64,000 bases of DNA, taken from the IMG/VR virus record IMGVR_UViG_3300025083_000017, positions 1 through 64,000 of that record, one strand, 5' to 3'. The translations under genes and the position numbers were made by a program. Under the pieces are notes generated by a model. The model did no database searches. It was not told where the DNA came from and saw only the letters and a program-made list of their open reading frames with translations. Shown here piece by piece: positions 32,205 through 40,067 of this stretch (position 1 is the stretch's first letter; each line of letters starts with the position of its first letter). The DNA comes from a virus.

Positions 32205-32828
32205 TTATTTTTTTGAACAGTTTATATTGAATACTATTGATCTTCTGTATCCTTCATCGTCAAATGGTTTTACGTAGTGGTACAAATTTCCAGGGATAAC
32301 ATACAATCTTCCAACGATGGCGTCTACCGTAAATTCAGAATCAAATTCCCTAGAACCATTTGAGGAACATAGAGCGGTATGAGTAAATGCATCGGTTCTA
32401 ACCAATGTCAATCCTTCAGATTTTTTTGGGACCTCAACATAATATACACCGATAAGATCTAGTTTTCCGTGATTATGAATTACATTGTAAGCACCGGGTC
32501 CATTCTCCAATAACCAGGAAAATATTTTATCGGCAAACAAGTTAGTATGATTTGATTCTAAGAAGTAATTAACAAACTCCTCAGTAAGATCAAATATTTT
32601 TTTTATATGTTGGAACTCAGTTCCAAGAGTAAACTGTCCATCATCATAACTACATGGTTTTGAATGCCAACCATGAACATTGGTTTTTTTTATACCAGAA
32701 TCTATATTCCTAAGATTAATAAAGTCGGATCTGACATCATCAGTATTGATAAGAGAAGTCAAATCAGTAGACACGATAAAACTAGGAAATATATTCGTAT
32801 CAAGAAGGCAATCTGAAAATTTACTCAT
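32205..32828 (-). CDS. Putative 2-oxoglutarate/Fe(II) dioxygenase-like protein
   Basis: This 207-residue protein has GAYNVIHNHGKLDLIGVYYV with YVEVP after it, and near the end GNLYHYVKPFDDEGYRRSIV. The HxH/D-type strand followed by a distal H and R..S..FN is the layout of 2OG oxygenases of the TIGR02466 kind found in marine phages. Substrate is unknown. It overlaps gp46 by 4 bases and is followed by about 80 bases of AT-rich sequence with TATAAT. Confidence 0.7.
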   Translation of the reverse strand: MSKFSDCLLDTNIFPSFIVSTDLTSLINTDDVRSDFINLRNIDSGIKKTNVHGWHSKPCSYDDGQFTLGTEFQHIKKIFDLTEEFVNYFLESNHTNLFADKIFSWLLENGPGAYNVIHNHGKLDLIGVYYVEVPKKSEGLTLVRTDAFTHTALCSSNGSREFDSEFTVDAIVGRLYVIPGNLYHYVKPFDDEGYRRSIVFNINCSKK

Positions 32829-34534
32829 ACCTTTCTAGAGAATCCTTTAAACTTTTCAAATCGAATGACTTGATTGAATTTATCTTCAATACCATCCTTA
32901 TGAGAAATGACGAACACATTTGTATTTGGTTGTCTATACCGAATAATTTTCATGAAGTCATCTGACCCACTCCCATCTAGACTACTATCACAAACTTCGT
33001 CTAGGATCATCAGGTTAGTGTTGACAGAATTTTTAACTCTAGATATTTCTCTCCAAGTAAAAAGTAGAGACAAGTCTATTCTCATCTTCTCACCTTCACT
33101 GAAAGATGCGTAAGAGAAATCCTCATGAATCGGAGATTCAATCGTCTCGTTAAACTCTTCATCAAGTTTAAAGTTGATATAGAAGTCCATCATCTGGAGG
33201 TAGTTATTTACCTGTTGGTTGATGAGAGGAAGATACTTCTTAATAATCTTCGCCTTGACTCCACCGTCTTTAAGAAGACTGTATACGAAATCATGGTAGG
33301 AAATATTCTCTTTCCGTTTAGTAAGTTCATCATATGTTTGGTCAAGTGTACTTCTTAAGGTTTCTAACTTTTCATGTTCAGTATTTCTGTTCTGGATCTG
33401 ACTGGCAACAGTTTGAATTTCTGATTCCAGTCCCCTAACCTGTTTCTGTAAGCTAGAGATCTGTACATTGAAAGAAGAAATTTCATTAAGTACTTTTGTA
33501 GTGTCCTTGGTGAGTTGATTAAATTGTGATTCTCTCAACTCTTCGTCTTTAATTGCACCTTGGAGTTGTTCATACCCCTCACGCAACTCTTCTGCTTTAT
33601 TTTGAGAATCACTAATTCTATTTACACGGAATGATTCTTCAATGTCCTGGTCACAGGTGGGACAAACCGTATTTTCACTGAAGAATTTATGTTCCTTTAC
33701 AATAGTCTGTATTCGTTGTGACAATTTACCTTTGACATTACCAAACTCACGAAGTCTTTGTTGAACTCCTTCAAATTTTTCTAATGATTTATTGAGTTCG
33801 GTCAATCTATCTTCTTCAGTTAAACTTTTCTGAAACAAGGTTTCGATTTCGGTATTGATAGATTCAATACTATTAGTCTTTGTGGTAATGTCGTCTTTAC
33901 TTTGACTCTCAAGTTTATCGATAAAGTCTTTTTGCATATCGACTTTATCTTGAATTGATTCTTTCTTCAACTGTAGAGTCTTTGTCTCTTCACGAATGAT
34001 ACGAATCTTGGATTTGATTAGATCATTCATCGATGAGAAGATTTTAATATCAAGAAGATCTTCTACAACTTCTCTACGACTAGATGCGGGTAGTTGCATG
34101 AAAGGAACAAAGGTAGAAGAACCTAATATCACAATCTGAGTGAAACTCTTATAGTTCATCTTTAGAACATTCTGTTCCAACCACTTCTGTTGGTCTATCG
34201 CAGAGTGTGATTGATCTAACTCCTCACCATTACGAGTAATCTTAAAGATATTTGGTTTGATACCACGCTGAATTTTCCACTCTACACTGTTGACATCAAA
34301 CTCAATCTCAACCAAACAACTCTTCTCATTTGTAGAGTTGATAAGTTGTGCCTTATTAATCTTACGAAATGACTTTCCGTACAAGACGAATGTCAATGCA
34401 TCAAGAATAGTTGACTTACCTGCACCATTGGCACCGATGATAAGAGTGGTTGCAGTTCCATCAAGAATAACTTCTGTTGGTTGATTACCAGTGCTCAAAA
34501 AATTGGCCCAGGAGATTTTCTTAAAGGTTATCAT
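32825..34534 (-). CDS. 46: Recombination nuclease ATPase subunit, T4 gp46-like (Rad50/SbcC)
   Basis: Gp46 with gp47 resects DNA ends for recombination-dependent replication. The SMC-type ATPase has Walker A GANGAGKS (34-41), a long coiled-coil middle with the zinc-hook CPTCDQD, the signature FSEGEKMRIDL, and Walker B NLMILDEVCDSS. The length of 569 residues is typical. It overlaps the DUF3110-like gene by 14 bases and the oxygenase gene by 4. Confidence 0.94.
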   Translation of the reverse strand: MITFKKISWANFLSTGNQPTEVILDGTATTLIIGANGAGKSTILDALTFVLYGKSFRKINKAQLINSTNEKSCLVEIEFDVNSVEWKIQRGIKPNIFKITRNGEELDQSHSAIDQQKWLEQNVLKMNYKSFTQIVILGSSTFVPFMQLPASSRREVVEDLLDIKIFSSMNDLIKSKIRIIREETKTLQLKKESIQDKVDMQKDFIDKLESQSKDDITTKTNSIESINTEIETLFQKSLTEEDRLTELNKSLEKFEGVQQRLREFGNVKGKLSQRIQTIVKEHKFFSENTVCPTCDQDIEESFRVNRISDSQNKAEELREGYEQLQGAIKDEELRESQFNQLTKDTTKVLNEISSFNVQISSLQKQVRGLESEIQTVASQIQNRNTEHEKLETLRSTLDQTYDELTKRKENISYHDFVYSLLKDGGVKAKIIKKYLPLINQQVNNYLQMMDFYINFKLDEEFNETIESPIHEDFSYASFSEGEKMRIDLSLLFTWREISRVKNSVNTNLMILDEVCDSSLDGSGSDDFMKIIRYRQPNTNVFVISHKDGIEDKFNQVIRFEKFKGFSRKV

Positions 34535-34793
34535 ATTCTTCGTCAGGTGGGATTACAATGTCATTGGGGGTGATCACAGTATAACGGTGATCGTGCATTT
34601 CACAAGTTTTTATCATCACTTCATCATCTACTTCCAACACAGTCATTTCAGGATAACCAAGTTCTTCTAATTGCATAGAATATCTTGTTGCATCATCTTC
34701 TTCCATAAAGATATAAAGAACCTGTTCTCCATCATCATCAATAACAGAATATGCTCCTTCTTTTTCTTTACCTACGACTGTGATAATATGCAT
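34521..34793 (-). CDS. DUF3110-like protein between gp47 and gp46
   Basis: A 90-residue protein with YIFMEEDDATRYSMQLEELG and DDEVMIKTCEMHDHRY, a pattern resembling DUF3110, a small domain known mainly from cyanobacteria. Its start (ATG 34793) overlaps the gp47 stop (TGATG), so it is co-expressed with the nuclease. An interaction with gp46 or gp47 or a host-derived regulatory role is possible. The match is from memory of the motif and not certain. Confidence 0.62.
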   Translation of the reverse strand: MHIITVVGKEKEGAYSVIDDDGEQVLYIFMEEDDATRYSMQLEELGYPEMTVLEVDDEVMIKTCEMHDHRYTVITPNDIVIPPDEEYDNL

Positions 34794-35833
34794 CAAATAA
34801 CCTCACATGCTTCCTGATATATTTCTTTAATCAGGGATTGAATTAATGGTTTATTTAACTCGGTTTCAGACTCATCAATATATCTACTTAAGATAGACAT
34901 AGTGTCTTCTGATTCTTCTGCTTCAAACTCTTCACTCTCAATGAGTTGAAAGTTCTCTACAATCTTAAGGTCTGCAACACCAGTTGAATACAGTTTGTCA
35001 ATGAATTTTTCAAACTTCTTGATGTCACTTTTCTTTCTTACGATGACCTTGACGATCTTATTCTCATACTCTGTAGTATTGAATGTTTGATGGTCGGTAT
35101 CTTCGTAGTAGATGTTATAGAAGAGTCTGTGAGGATTATTTACCGGAGTGTGTTCTAGAGATTCTGTATCAAAAAGAGTGAAACCTCTGGCATCTTTGAC
35201 ATCACTCCAGAACATTTCATAGGGATTACCGAGATAATAAACGGTCCCATTGTCGGATCGAGTGTGATAATGTCCCGAGAATACTTTTTTGAACTTATCA
35301 AAGGATCTACTGTCGTGACCATGGTCCATGACGATTTGACTGTTGACTTTGAATCCATTGAGTTCAAGATGTCCCATTGCGACTGAACACTTGGTCTTAC
35401 TGATAATCTTATTGGTTTCTTTTTGGTTCTCTTCATTGATCCAAGGAATAAAGAGAGTTTTAAGACCGCCCAGTGACACCTCTGTAGGAGAAGAATAAAC
35501 CTCAACATTATCATATTCTTTCAGTAGAAGGTCTACTGCATTAACTTCGTTCGTGTTCTTGTAATATGCGTCATGGTTACCAACCATAAGATGCATTTTG
35601 ATACCTCTTTCTTTAAGAGGGTCGAACACAACTCTCTTGGACCACTTTAGTGCTTTGAATTCAATACCCTTACGACTATCAAATGCATCACCCATATGTA
35701 CTACAGTATCGATACCTTCCTTTTCTAATGTAGGAAAGAAGATATCATTATAGAACTTTTCAAAGTAGTCGTGAAAGAGTTTCGAGTTTTTACGAGCACC
35801 ATAATGTGTGTCGGTTATGATACCAATCTTCAT
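34793..35833 (-). CDS. 47: Recombination nuclease subunit, T4 gp47-like (Mre11/SbcD)
   Basis: The calcineurin-like phosphoesterase motifs are present in order: TDTHYG, HMGDAFDSR, VGNHDAYY, MGHLEL and FSGHYHTR. Gp47 is the nuclease partner of gp46. Length 346 residues is normal. It starts 2 bases after the upstream small gene and ends overlapping the DUF3110-like start. Confidence 0.94.
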   Translation of the reverse strand: MKIGIITDTHYGARKNSKLFHDYFEKFYNDIFFPTLEKEGIDTVVHMGDAFDSRKGIEFKALKWSKRVVFDPLKERGIKMHLMVGNHDAYYKNTNEVNAVDLLLKEYDNVEVYSSPTEVSLGGLKTLFIPWINEENQKETNKIISKTKCSVAMGHLELNGFKVNSQIVMDHGHDSRSFDKFKKVFSGHYHTRSDNGTVYYLGNPYEMFWSDVKDARGFTLFDTESLEHTPVNNPHRLFYNIYYEDTDHQTFNTTEYENKIVKVIVRKKSDIKKFEKFIDKLYSTGVADLKIVENFQLIESEEFEAEESEDTMSILSRYIDESETELNKPLIQSLIKEIYQEACEVI

Positions 35834-35835
35834 TA

Positions 35836-36207
35836 CTATTCCTTAACTTCCCAAGACCCACCAACACCACCTTCTAGATTGACCACAATATCTTGTGGTT
35901 CAACAGGAGTATATGGGTGTTGGGGTTTGTGTTCTCTATCCATAGGTAAAGATCCAGTCAAATCTCTACGAGATTGGTTTTTGATAACAATGAAACAATC
36001 TTTATTATACTTACGAGTACCGATAGGTGACTGCCACTTTCTATTGTACTCTTCACCAACATCAATACCTGAAACTTGAGTACCACCAAGTTCTACAGTA
36101 ATCTCGTCATCTACAGACCAACCAAGTTTTTCTACATAACTAGCAACTAGTTCATTGATAGTTGGTTCTTCTAAGATACGTTCTTCTGGGTCAAGACTTC
36201 CATTCAT
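35836..36207 (-). CDS. Hypothetical protein between gp55 and gp47
   Basis: A 123-residue protein with ELVASYVEKLGWSVDDEITV, GGTQVSGIDVGEEYNRKW, and a Pro-rich end (HKPQHPYTPVEPQDI). The ATG at 36207 has GAGGTGG upstream and follows the gp55 stop by 2 bases. No domain is recognised. Its setting suggests middle-time expression with gp55 and gp47. Confidence 0.68.
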   Translation of the reverse strand: MNGSLDPEERILEEPTINELVASYVEKLGWSVDDEITVELGGTQVSGIDVGEEYNRKWQSPIGTRKYNKDCFIVIKNQSRRDLTGSLPMDREHKPQHPYTPVEPQDIVVNLEGGVGGSWEVKE

Positions 36208-36209
36208 AA

Positions 36210-36689
36210 TCAACCACCTCTTAGTTTTTGATGTACTGCATCTTTGATGCTATTATAGTCAGAGTAATTGCCACTGTCAAGTTCATTAGAGTCGAATACT
36301 TCATCGAAGTCACTCTTCTCAAGAATTTTATTTTTAATTTCTAGTTGCTTCTTCTCTTGAGAAATCCTTCTCAGGAAGGCATAGTAGATAATCTGAGTGA
36401 AGTATGCAAAGGGATTCTTTGACTTCTCTGGATTAAAGTTATGAATATATCTTACACAGTTTTCAATACCATCACAGATCATATCATCCTTGAACATGTA
36501 GTTCACGAAGTTAGGTTTGTATGATAGATGGTTTGCAATCTTCAGGAAACATTCACCAATATACCTAGGAATAACTGGTTTGGGTTGGTCATTGAGTTTT
36601 GCTGTTGCAACCTGTGCAAAGTAATTCTCAAGAGCATTCAGAAATTCCTTATTGTTTACATAGTGTTCTGTACTTCTTGGTTTTGGCAT
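36210..36689 (-). CDS. 55: Late-transcription sigma factor, T4 gp55-like
   Basis: Gp55 directs host RNA polymerase to TATAAATA late promoters with help from gp45. The 159-residue length and the helical pattern FVNYMFKDDMICDGIENCVR plus NPEKSKNPFAYFTQIIYYAF correspond to sigma region 2. The many TATAAATA boxes here are its targets. A sigma-70-like promoter lies directly upstream. Confidence 0.92.
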   Translation of the reverse strand: MPKPRSTEHYVNNKEFLNALENYFAQVATAKLNDQPKPVIPRYIGECFLKIANHLSYKPNFVNYMFKDDMICDGIENCVRYIHNFNPEKSKNPFAYFTQIIYYAFLRRISQEKKQLEIKNKILEKSDFDEVFDSNELDSGNYSDYNSIKDAVHQKLRGG

Positions 36690-36729
36690 AATAGCTTCAA
36701 GTCTTTAACCCGAATAATGTGTTGTACTT

Positions 36730-36758
36730 ATTATAACATGACCTTATCAGTTCGACAA
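36730..36758 (-). promoter_or_regulatory. Sigma-70-like early promoter of gp55
   Basis: TTGTCG (36753-36758) and TATAAT (36730-36735) are 17 bases apart on the minus strand, about 40 bases before the gp55 ATG. The intergenic stretch 36690-36825 has no gene; another TTGTCA lies farther upstream without a matching -10. Confidence 0.78.
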
Positions 36759-36825
36759 GTGTTGACAAGAATACAAATGCCACATAGACTAGGCTTGTCC
36801 CGGTTGATAGATAAGTTATAGGTTC

Positions 36826-37209
36826 TTAGAGATTATAAAGTTTCTCTAAAACTTCTTTTGCATCATGAACATTAGAGATGTAACCCATCTTTCTATCTAA
36901 CTTCTGAAAGTTACCTTTAGTAGACTTTCTTATGTACTCTTGATAGTTCATAATCATTTCTAGATTTTCAGATTCAGACATTGTAAGAACATCATCTAGA
37001 TTAATTACAAACAGATCTTCATGAGAAGTCTTTAACCATGGTTCAAATTTATACCCAGTAACAGAACCTCTGCTCTTTACAGGTTCTATCATAATGGGAT
37101 TTGATACCAGTAACATAGTTCTATCATCCTCATCAGATGCTGCTACCTTAGCAAATATTTCGTCACCACATTTAAGTTTTATGGTGGCGAAAAAGTCATC
37201 TTCTATCAT
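36826..37209 (-). CDS. Sm/Hfq-like protein next to UvsW
   Basis: The 127-residue protein carries the family pattern: ATIKLKCGDEIFAKV, then GYKFEPWLKTSHEDLFV and DDVLTMSESENLEMIMNYQE. A C-terminal extension of about 30 residues is basic (GNFQKLDRKMGY). GGAGAGC precedes the ATG. It is the fourth member of this family in the window and the only one outside the replication operon. Confidence 0.72.
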   Translation of the reverse strand: MIEDDFFATIKLKCGDEIFAKVAASDEDDRTMLLVSNPIMIEPVKSRGSVTGYKFEPWLKTSHEDLFVINLDDVLTMSESENLEMIMNYQEYIRKSTKGNFQKLDRKMGYISNVHDAKEVLEKLYNL

Positions 37210-37222
37210 ATGCTCTCCTTGT

Positions 37223-38686
37223 TTAGTCTTTTATGTCAATAGTTAAAATATCGTAGTTGAACTGTTCAGAAACATAAATTTTGATACGTTCAATAAAATG
37301 ATTCAGTGTATAGTTTTTTCTTGAATTAATTGTAAAGTCATCTGCAATATCATAAAGTTTGGCACTCACTTTATCTTTGCCTTTACGTAGGACTCTACCA
37401 ATACTCTGCAAGTTCCGAATACGAGATTTTGATGGAGAGGCAAATATTACATTGTGTAGATTTTTAATATTAATACCGGTACTGAATGTTCCGTATGATG
37501 CAACAATGATAGCGTCTTTTTGTGATTCAGTAATGAGTCTGACTTGTTCCCTATCTTCTGCACCAACACCACCGTGAATAAAGAATACTCTTCTTCCTTC
37601 ACTTACCTTATTATTTATCATCTCATATAAAATTGCACCATGAGACTCAACACGACTGAATAATACGAGAGTATTACCTTTCATATCACAAGAAAGATTT
37701 GTAATAAATTTATTTCTCATCTCGTGAGAGATGAGATGCTGAATCTCATCCTCATAGGTATCAAACTTTTTGGGTCTATACTTTAATACGAGACATTGAA
37801 TATCAAGTGTCGCAAGATGACCTTCATCAATCAGTTTTTTTGTTCCAGTAACTTTATATGACGGTCCAAACAGTCCCTCTAACACCCACTTATGGGTCTG
37901 TGTCCCGTCTAATGTTCCTGTGAATCCATATCTATACTTTGCATGATGTAACTTATCCATAATCCCTACAAGAGACTTAGACTTAAACAAGTGTGCTTCA
38001 TCACCAATGATGACATCATAGTCCTCAAAGAACTTTCTATCCAATTGATAAACAGACTGCCAGGTGGTAATAGTTACTTCATTTGTATTGACCCTCTCAC
38101 GCCCTGCGTAGATACGGTGACAGTGGTTCTCTGGATCCCAACCATAGTCCTTGAAATCTTTATACATCTGCTCTACAAGAGATGTAGTGGGAACAACCAA
38201 TAGAATTTTATTACCTTTTGCTACATGGTACCTGACAATAGTGTAAATCATAAATGACTTACCAGATGCTGTAGGTGATATTAGCAACTTACGATTATAT
38301 CTTAACGCATCATAAACTGCTTCTATCTGATAGTCTCTCGGTTCAAAATGAGTAATGGACTTCATATAGTCCTTGACACCACCTAACGACACAAAGTCAT
38401 TAACTTCGAATGGTGGTCCGTAAAATTTATTATTCTCAAACTTATATGTGTAACCTGAAGTCTCACAAAATGCAATAATTTTATCTAGAAGACCTACATA
38501 GATCCTCTTCGTCTTCATATTATAAAGATGTATCTCACCGTTCCAATGCCTACTCCTATACTGTGGCATGAACTTTTTTGATTCCACTTCAAAGGTAAAG
38601 CGGTCTCTGAGTTCATACTCTACATGTGGTTCGGTTGTTATTTTTAGATATACTTCGTTTACCTTCTCAATTGTCAAATGAGACAT
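37223..38686 (-). CDS. uvsW: DNA/RNA helicase UvsW
   Basis: UvsW is an SF2 helicase that processes branched DNA and R-loops, switching replication to the recombination mode. Walker A is SPTASGKS (137-144), the DEAH box is at 229-232, TGTLDGTQ is motif III, and SIGRVLRKGK is motif VI. An N-terminal UvsW-type domain (about 1-90) precedes the core. Length 487 is normal. Confidence 0.94.
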   Translation of the reverse strand: MSHLTIEKVNEVYLKITTEPHVEYELRDRFTFEVESKKFMPQYRSRHWNGEIHLYNMKTKRIYVGLLDKIIAFCETSGYTYKFENNKFYGPPFEVNDFVSLGGVKDYMKSITHFEPRDYQIEAVYDALRYNRKLLISPTASGKSFMIYTIVRYHVAKGNKILLVVPTTSLVEQMYKDFKDYGWDPENHCHRIYAGRERVNTNEVTITTWQSVYQLDRKFFEDYDVIIGDEAHLFKSKSLVGIMDKLHHAKYRYGFTGTLDGTQTHKWVLEGLFGPSYKVTGTKKLIDEGHLATLDIQCLVLKYRPKKFDTYEDEIQHLISHEMRNKFITNLSCDMKGNTLVLFSRVESHGAILYEMINNKVSEGRRVFFIHGGVGAEDREQVRLITESQKDAIIVASYGTFSTGINIKNLHNVIFASPSKSRIRNLQSIGRVLRKGKDKVSAKLYDIADDFTINSRKNYTLNHFIERIKIYVSEQFNYDILTIDIKD

Positions 38687-38714
38687 GATGTAACTTTTCA
38701 GTTACTATTATTTA

Positions 38715-38897
38715 TTACATATTGTCAAATCTATGTTCTAATATAATTCTATAAAAATTATCTCTCATCATGATAAGGTCTTCTTGTTCTTGAGCATCAC
38801 CACCAGGCCATCTCTGAACTGCCTGAGATAAACCTGTGTGAATGAGACGAATACCTTCTATAGGTAATTCTATATGATAATAACCTTCCTCATCCAT
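38715..38897 (-). CDS. Small conserved hypothetical protein
   Basis: Sixty residues (DEEGYYHIELPIEGIRLIHT, RWPGGDAQEQEDLIMMRD). Helical, acidic, with a Trp-Pro-Gly turn. Its ATG overlaps the uvsY stop by 1 base. Function unknown, but the small size and position next to uvsY are typical of cyanophages. Confidence 0.68.
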   Translation of the reverse strand: MDEEGYYHIELPIEGIRLIHTGLSQAVQRWPGGDAQEQEDLIMMRDNFYRIILEHRFDNM

Positions 38898-39331
38898 TAA
38901 CCTGCCCCAGATGTGAACCTCATATAGTCAATTGAGTTTTTAATTTGATATGTTCTATTAGTTATCTGTTTTAAAATCTCTTCAATATACTTCAACATGA
39001 CATCGTAATATTCTATCTTCAACGAAACTCCTGAGAGTTTCTCATCTGCGTCAAGATACTTTGACATAGTGTCTTTATCTCGGATCTTTTTGGGAAACGG
39101 ATTTTCGATATAAACATCTGGATCTGCCTTACCTGCGTAGAATTCATATCTCTCATGACGAATGTTTTTCTTTTGTTGTTCTGCTTTCTTCCTCAACAAC
39201 ATGAGGTTATTATAAATGTCATAATATTTTGCATGCAAAACAGGAATGTTTATGGATTCTGTATGTAAGTTATCAATATCAATTTTAGAATCCTTTTCCC
39301 ACATCTCTTGGATTCCGGTCAAGTCAATCAT
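38897..39331 (-). CDS. uvsY: Recombination mediator UvsY
   Basis: UvsY loads UvsX onto gp32-coated single-stranded DNA. The 144-residue helical protein has the same length and layout as T4 UvsY: basic RHERYEFYAGKADPD in the first half, and a last helix region (YYDVMLKYIEEILKQI with IKNSIDYMRFTSGAG) that matches the T4 end (YW..LL... then IK.I.DMRAFEAG). Its position beside UvsW agrees with T4. Confidence 0.8.
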   Translation of the reverse strand: MIDLTGIQEMWEKDSKIDIDNLHTESINIPVLHAKYYDIYNNLMLLRKKAEQQKKNIRHERYEFYAGKADPDVYIENPFPKKIRDKDTMSKYLDADEKLSGVSLKIEYYDVMLKYIEEILKQITNRTYQIKNSIDYMRFTSGAG

Positions 39332-39880
39332 TTAACAACAATCAAATGGTTCTATCGTATAGTTAAGATACTTGAAAGTAACGTCAGCTGTCAAGTATTC
39401 CACATCAGTCAATGTTGAGTCAAAGTTAATGTCAGACAGACTAGTCGGAAACATGTCTAAGAATTTGACTACAAACAACGGTGTATTTATTGCACTGAGT
39501 ATCGTTAGAGTCCCATCAGAAGTTAAGTTAATCTCACTTCGTTCTTCTTTAGGTACATCCCAAGAGTTTTGAAATTTATAAATCTCGTCTAGACTATCTG
39601 GAAACCCAAGACCCCTCATCCAGTTTTGGATTTGCATATAGTTCTCAAGATTTTGATCGATCAAAAATCTGATTCTTAAATCATTAAAATCTAAGATATC
39701 ACCAACTCTAGGTATCATCTTTAGATAACTGGGTTGATTTGGAGAACCGAGTGTAAATCCAGGAACATTAATTGCGTTACCAAAAAACCCAACTTTATCA
39801 GCTTTTGCTACTGAGAATCTAAATCCAGTGGCTTGTAAGAAGTTTCTATCGGTAACTTGTCCTGCGAATGAGTTTGTCAT
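39332..39880 (-). CDS. gp19-like tail tube/baseplate protein
   Basis: A 182-residue protein with FLQATGFRFSVAKADKV, the core motif IRFLIDQNLENYMQIQNWMR, and FPTSLSDINF near the end. These also occur in the gp19/gp54 tail-tube family. It is shorter than gp19 (210 aa at 47763) and may be a tube-initiator or baseplate component. A second tube-type protein in one genome is normal for T4-like phages. Confidence 0.75.
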   Translation of the reverse strand: MTNSFAGQVTDRNFLQATGFRFSVAKADKVGFFGNAINVPGFTLGSPNQPSYLKMIPRVGDILDFNDLRIRFLIDQNLENYMQIQNWMRGLGFPDSLDEIYKFQNSWDVPKEERSEINLTSDGTLTILSAINTPLFVVKFLDMFPTSLSDINFDSTLTDVEYLTADVTFKYLNYTIEPFDCC

Positions 39881-40038
39881 TATTCGTTAATTACGACTCC
39901 AGAATATCTGTGATGTTCTTCATTAGCATCTCCTTCATTATTAAATTGCTTCCTTTCAGTGAACATTTCTGTCCACTGATCATTCCCTTTATAATAAACT
40001 TCTTTGTTACAAACGAGTTTCTTAATATGAGATGCCAT
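39880..40038 (-). CDS. Small hypothetical protein of 52 residues
   Basis: ATG at 40038 opens a 52-residue frame whose stop overlaps the next ATG (TAATG). It has MASHIKKLVCNKEVYYKGN, a charged middle and HHRYSGVVINE at the end. The coupled junction and position upstream of a tail gene support a real gene; function unknown. Confidence 0.65.
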   Translation of the reverse strand: MASHIKKLVCNKEVYYKGNDQWTEMFTERKQFNNEGDANEEHHRYSGVVINE

Positions 40039-40059
40039 GGGTTTAAGGCAGTGATGTAT

Positions 40060-40067
40060 TATTTATC
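40060..40067 (-). promoter_or_regulatory. Possible late promoter variant GATAAATA
   Basis: GATAAATA on the minus strand overlaps the tail-fibre stop and lies 22 bases before the small gene at 40038. It differs from the consensus at the first base. Confidence 0.4.

Noticed and set aside
576-36825. tRNA genes in the intergenic gaps
   Set aside because: The non-coding gaps are mostly under 140 bases and show terminators and promoters but no cloverleaf or CCA-type end.
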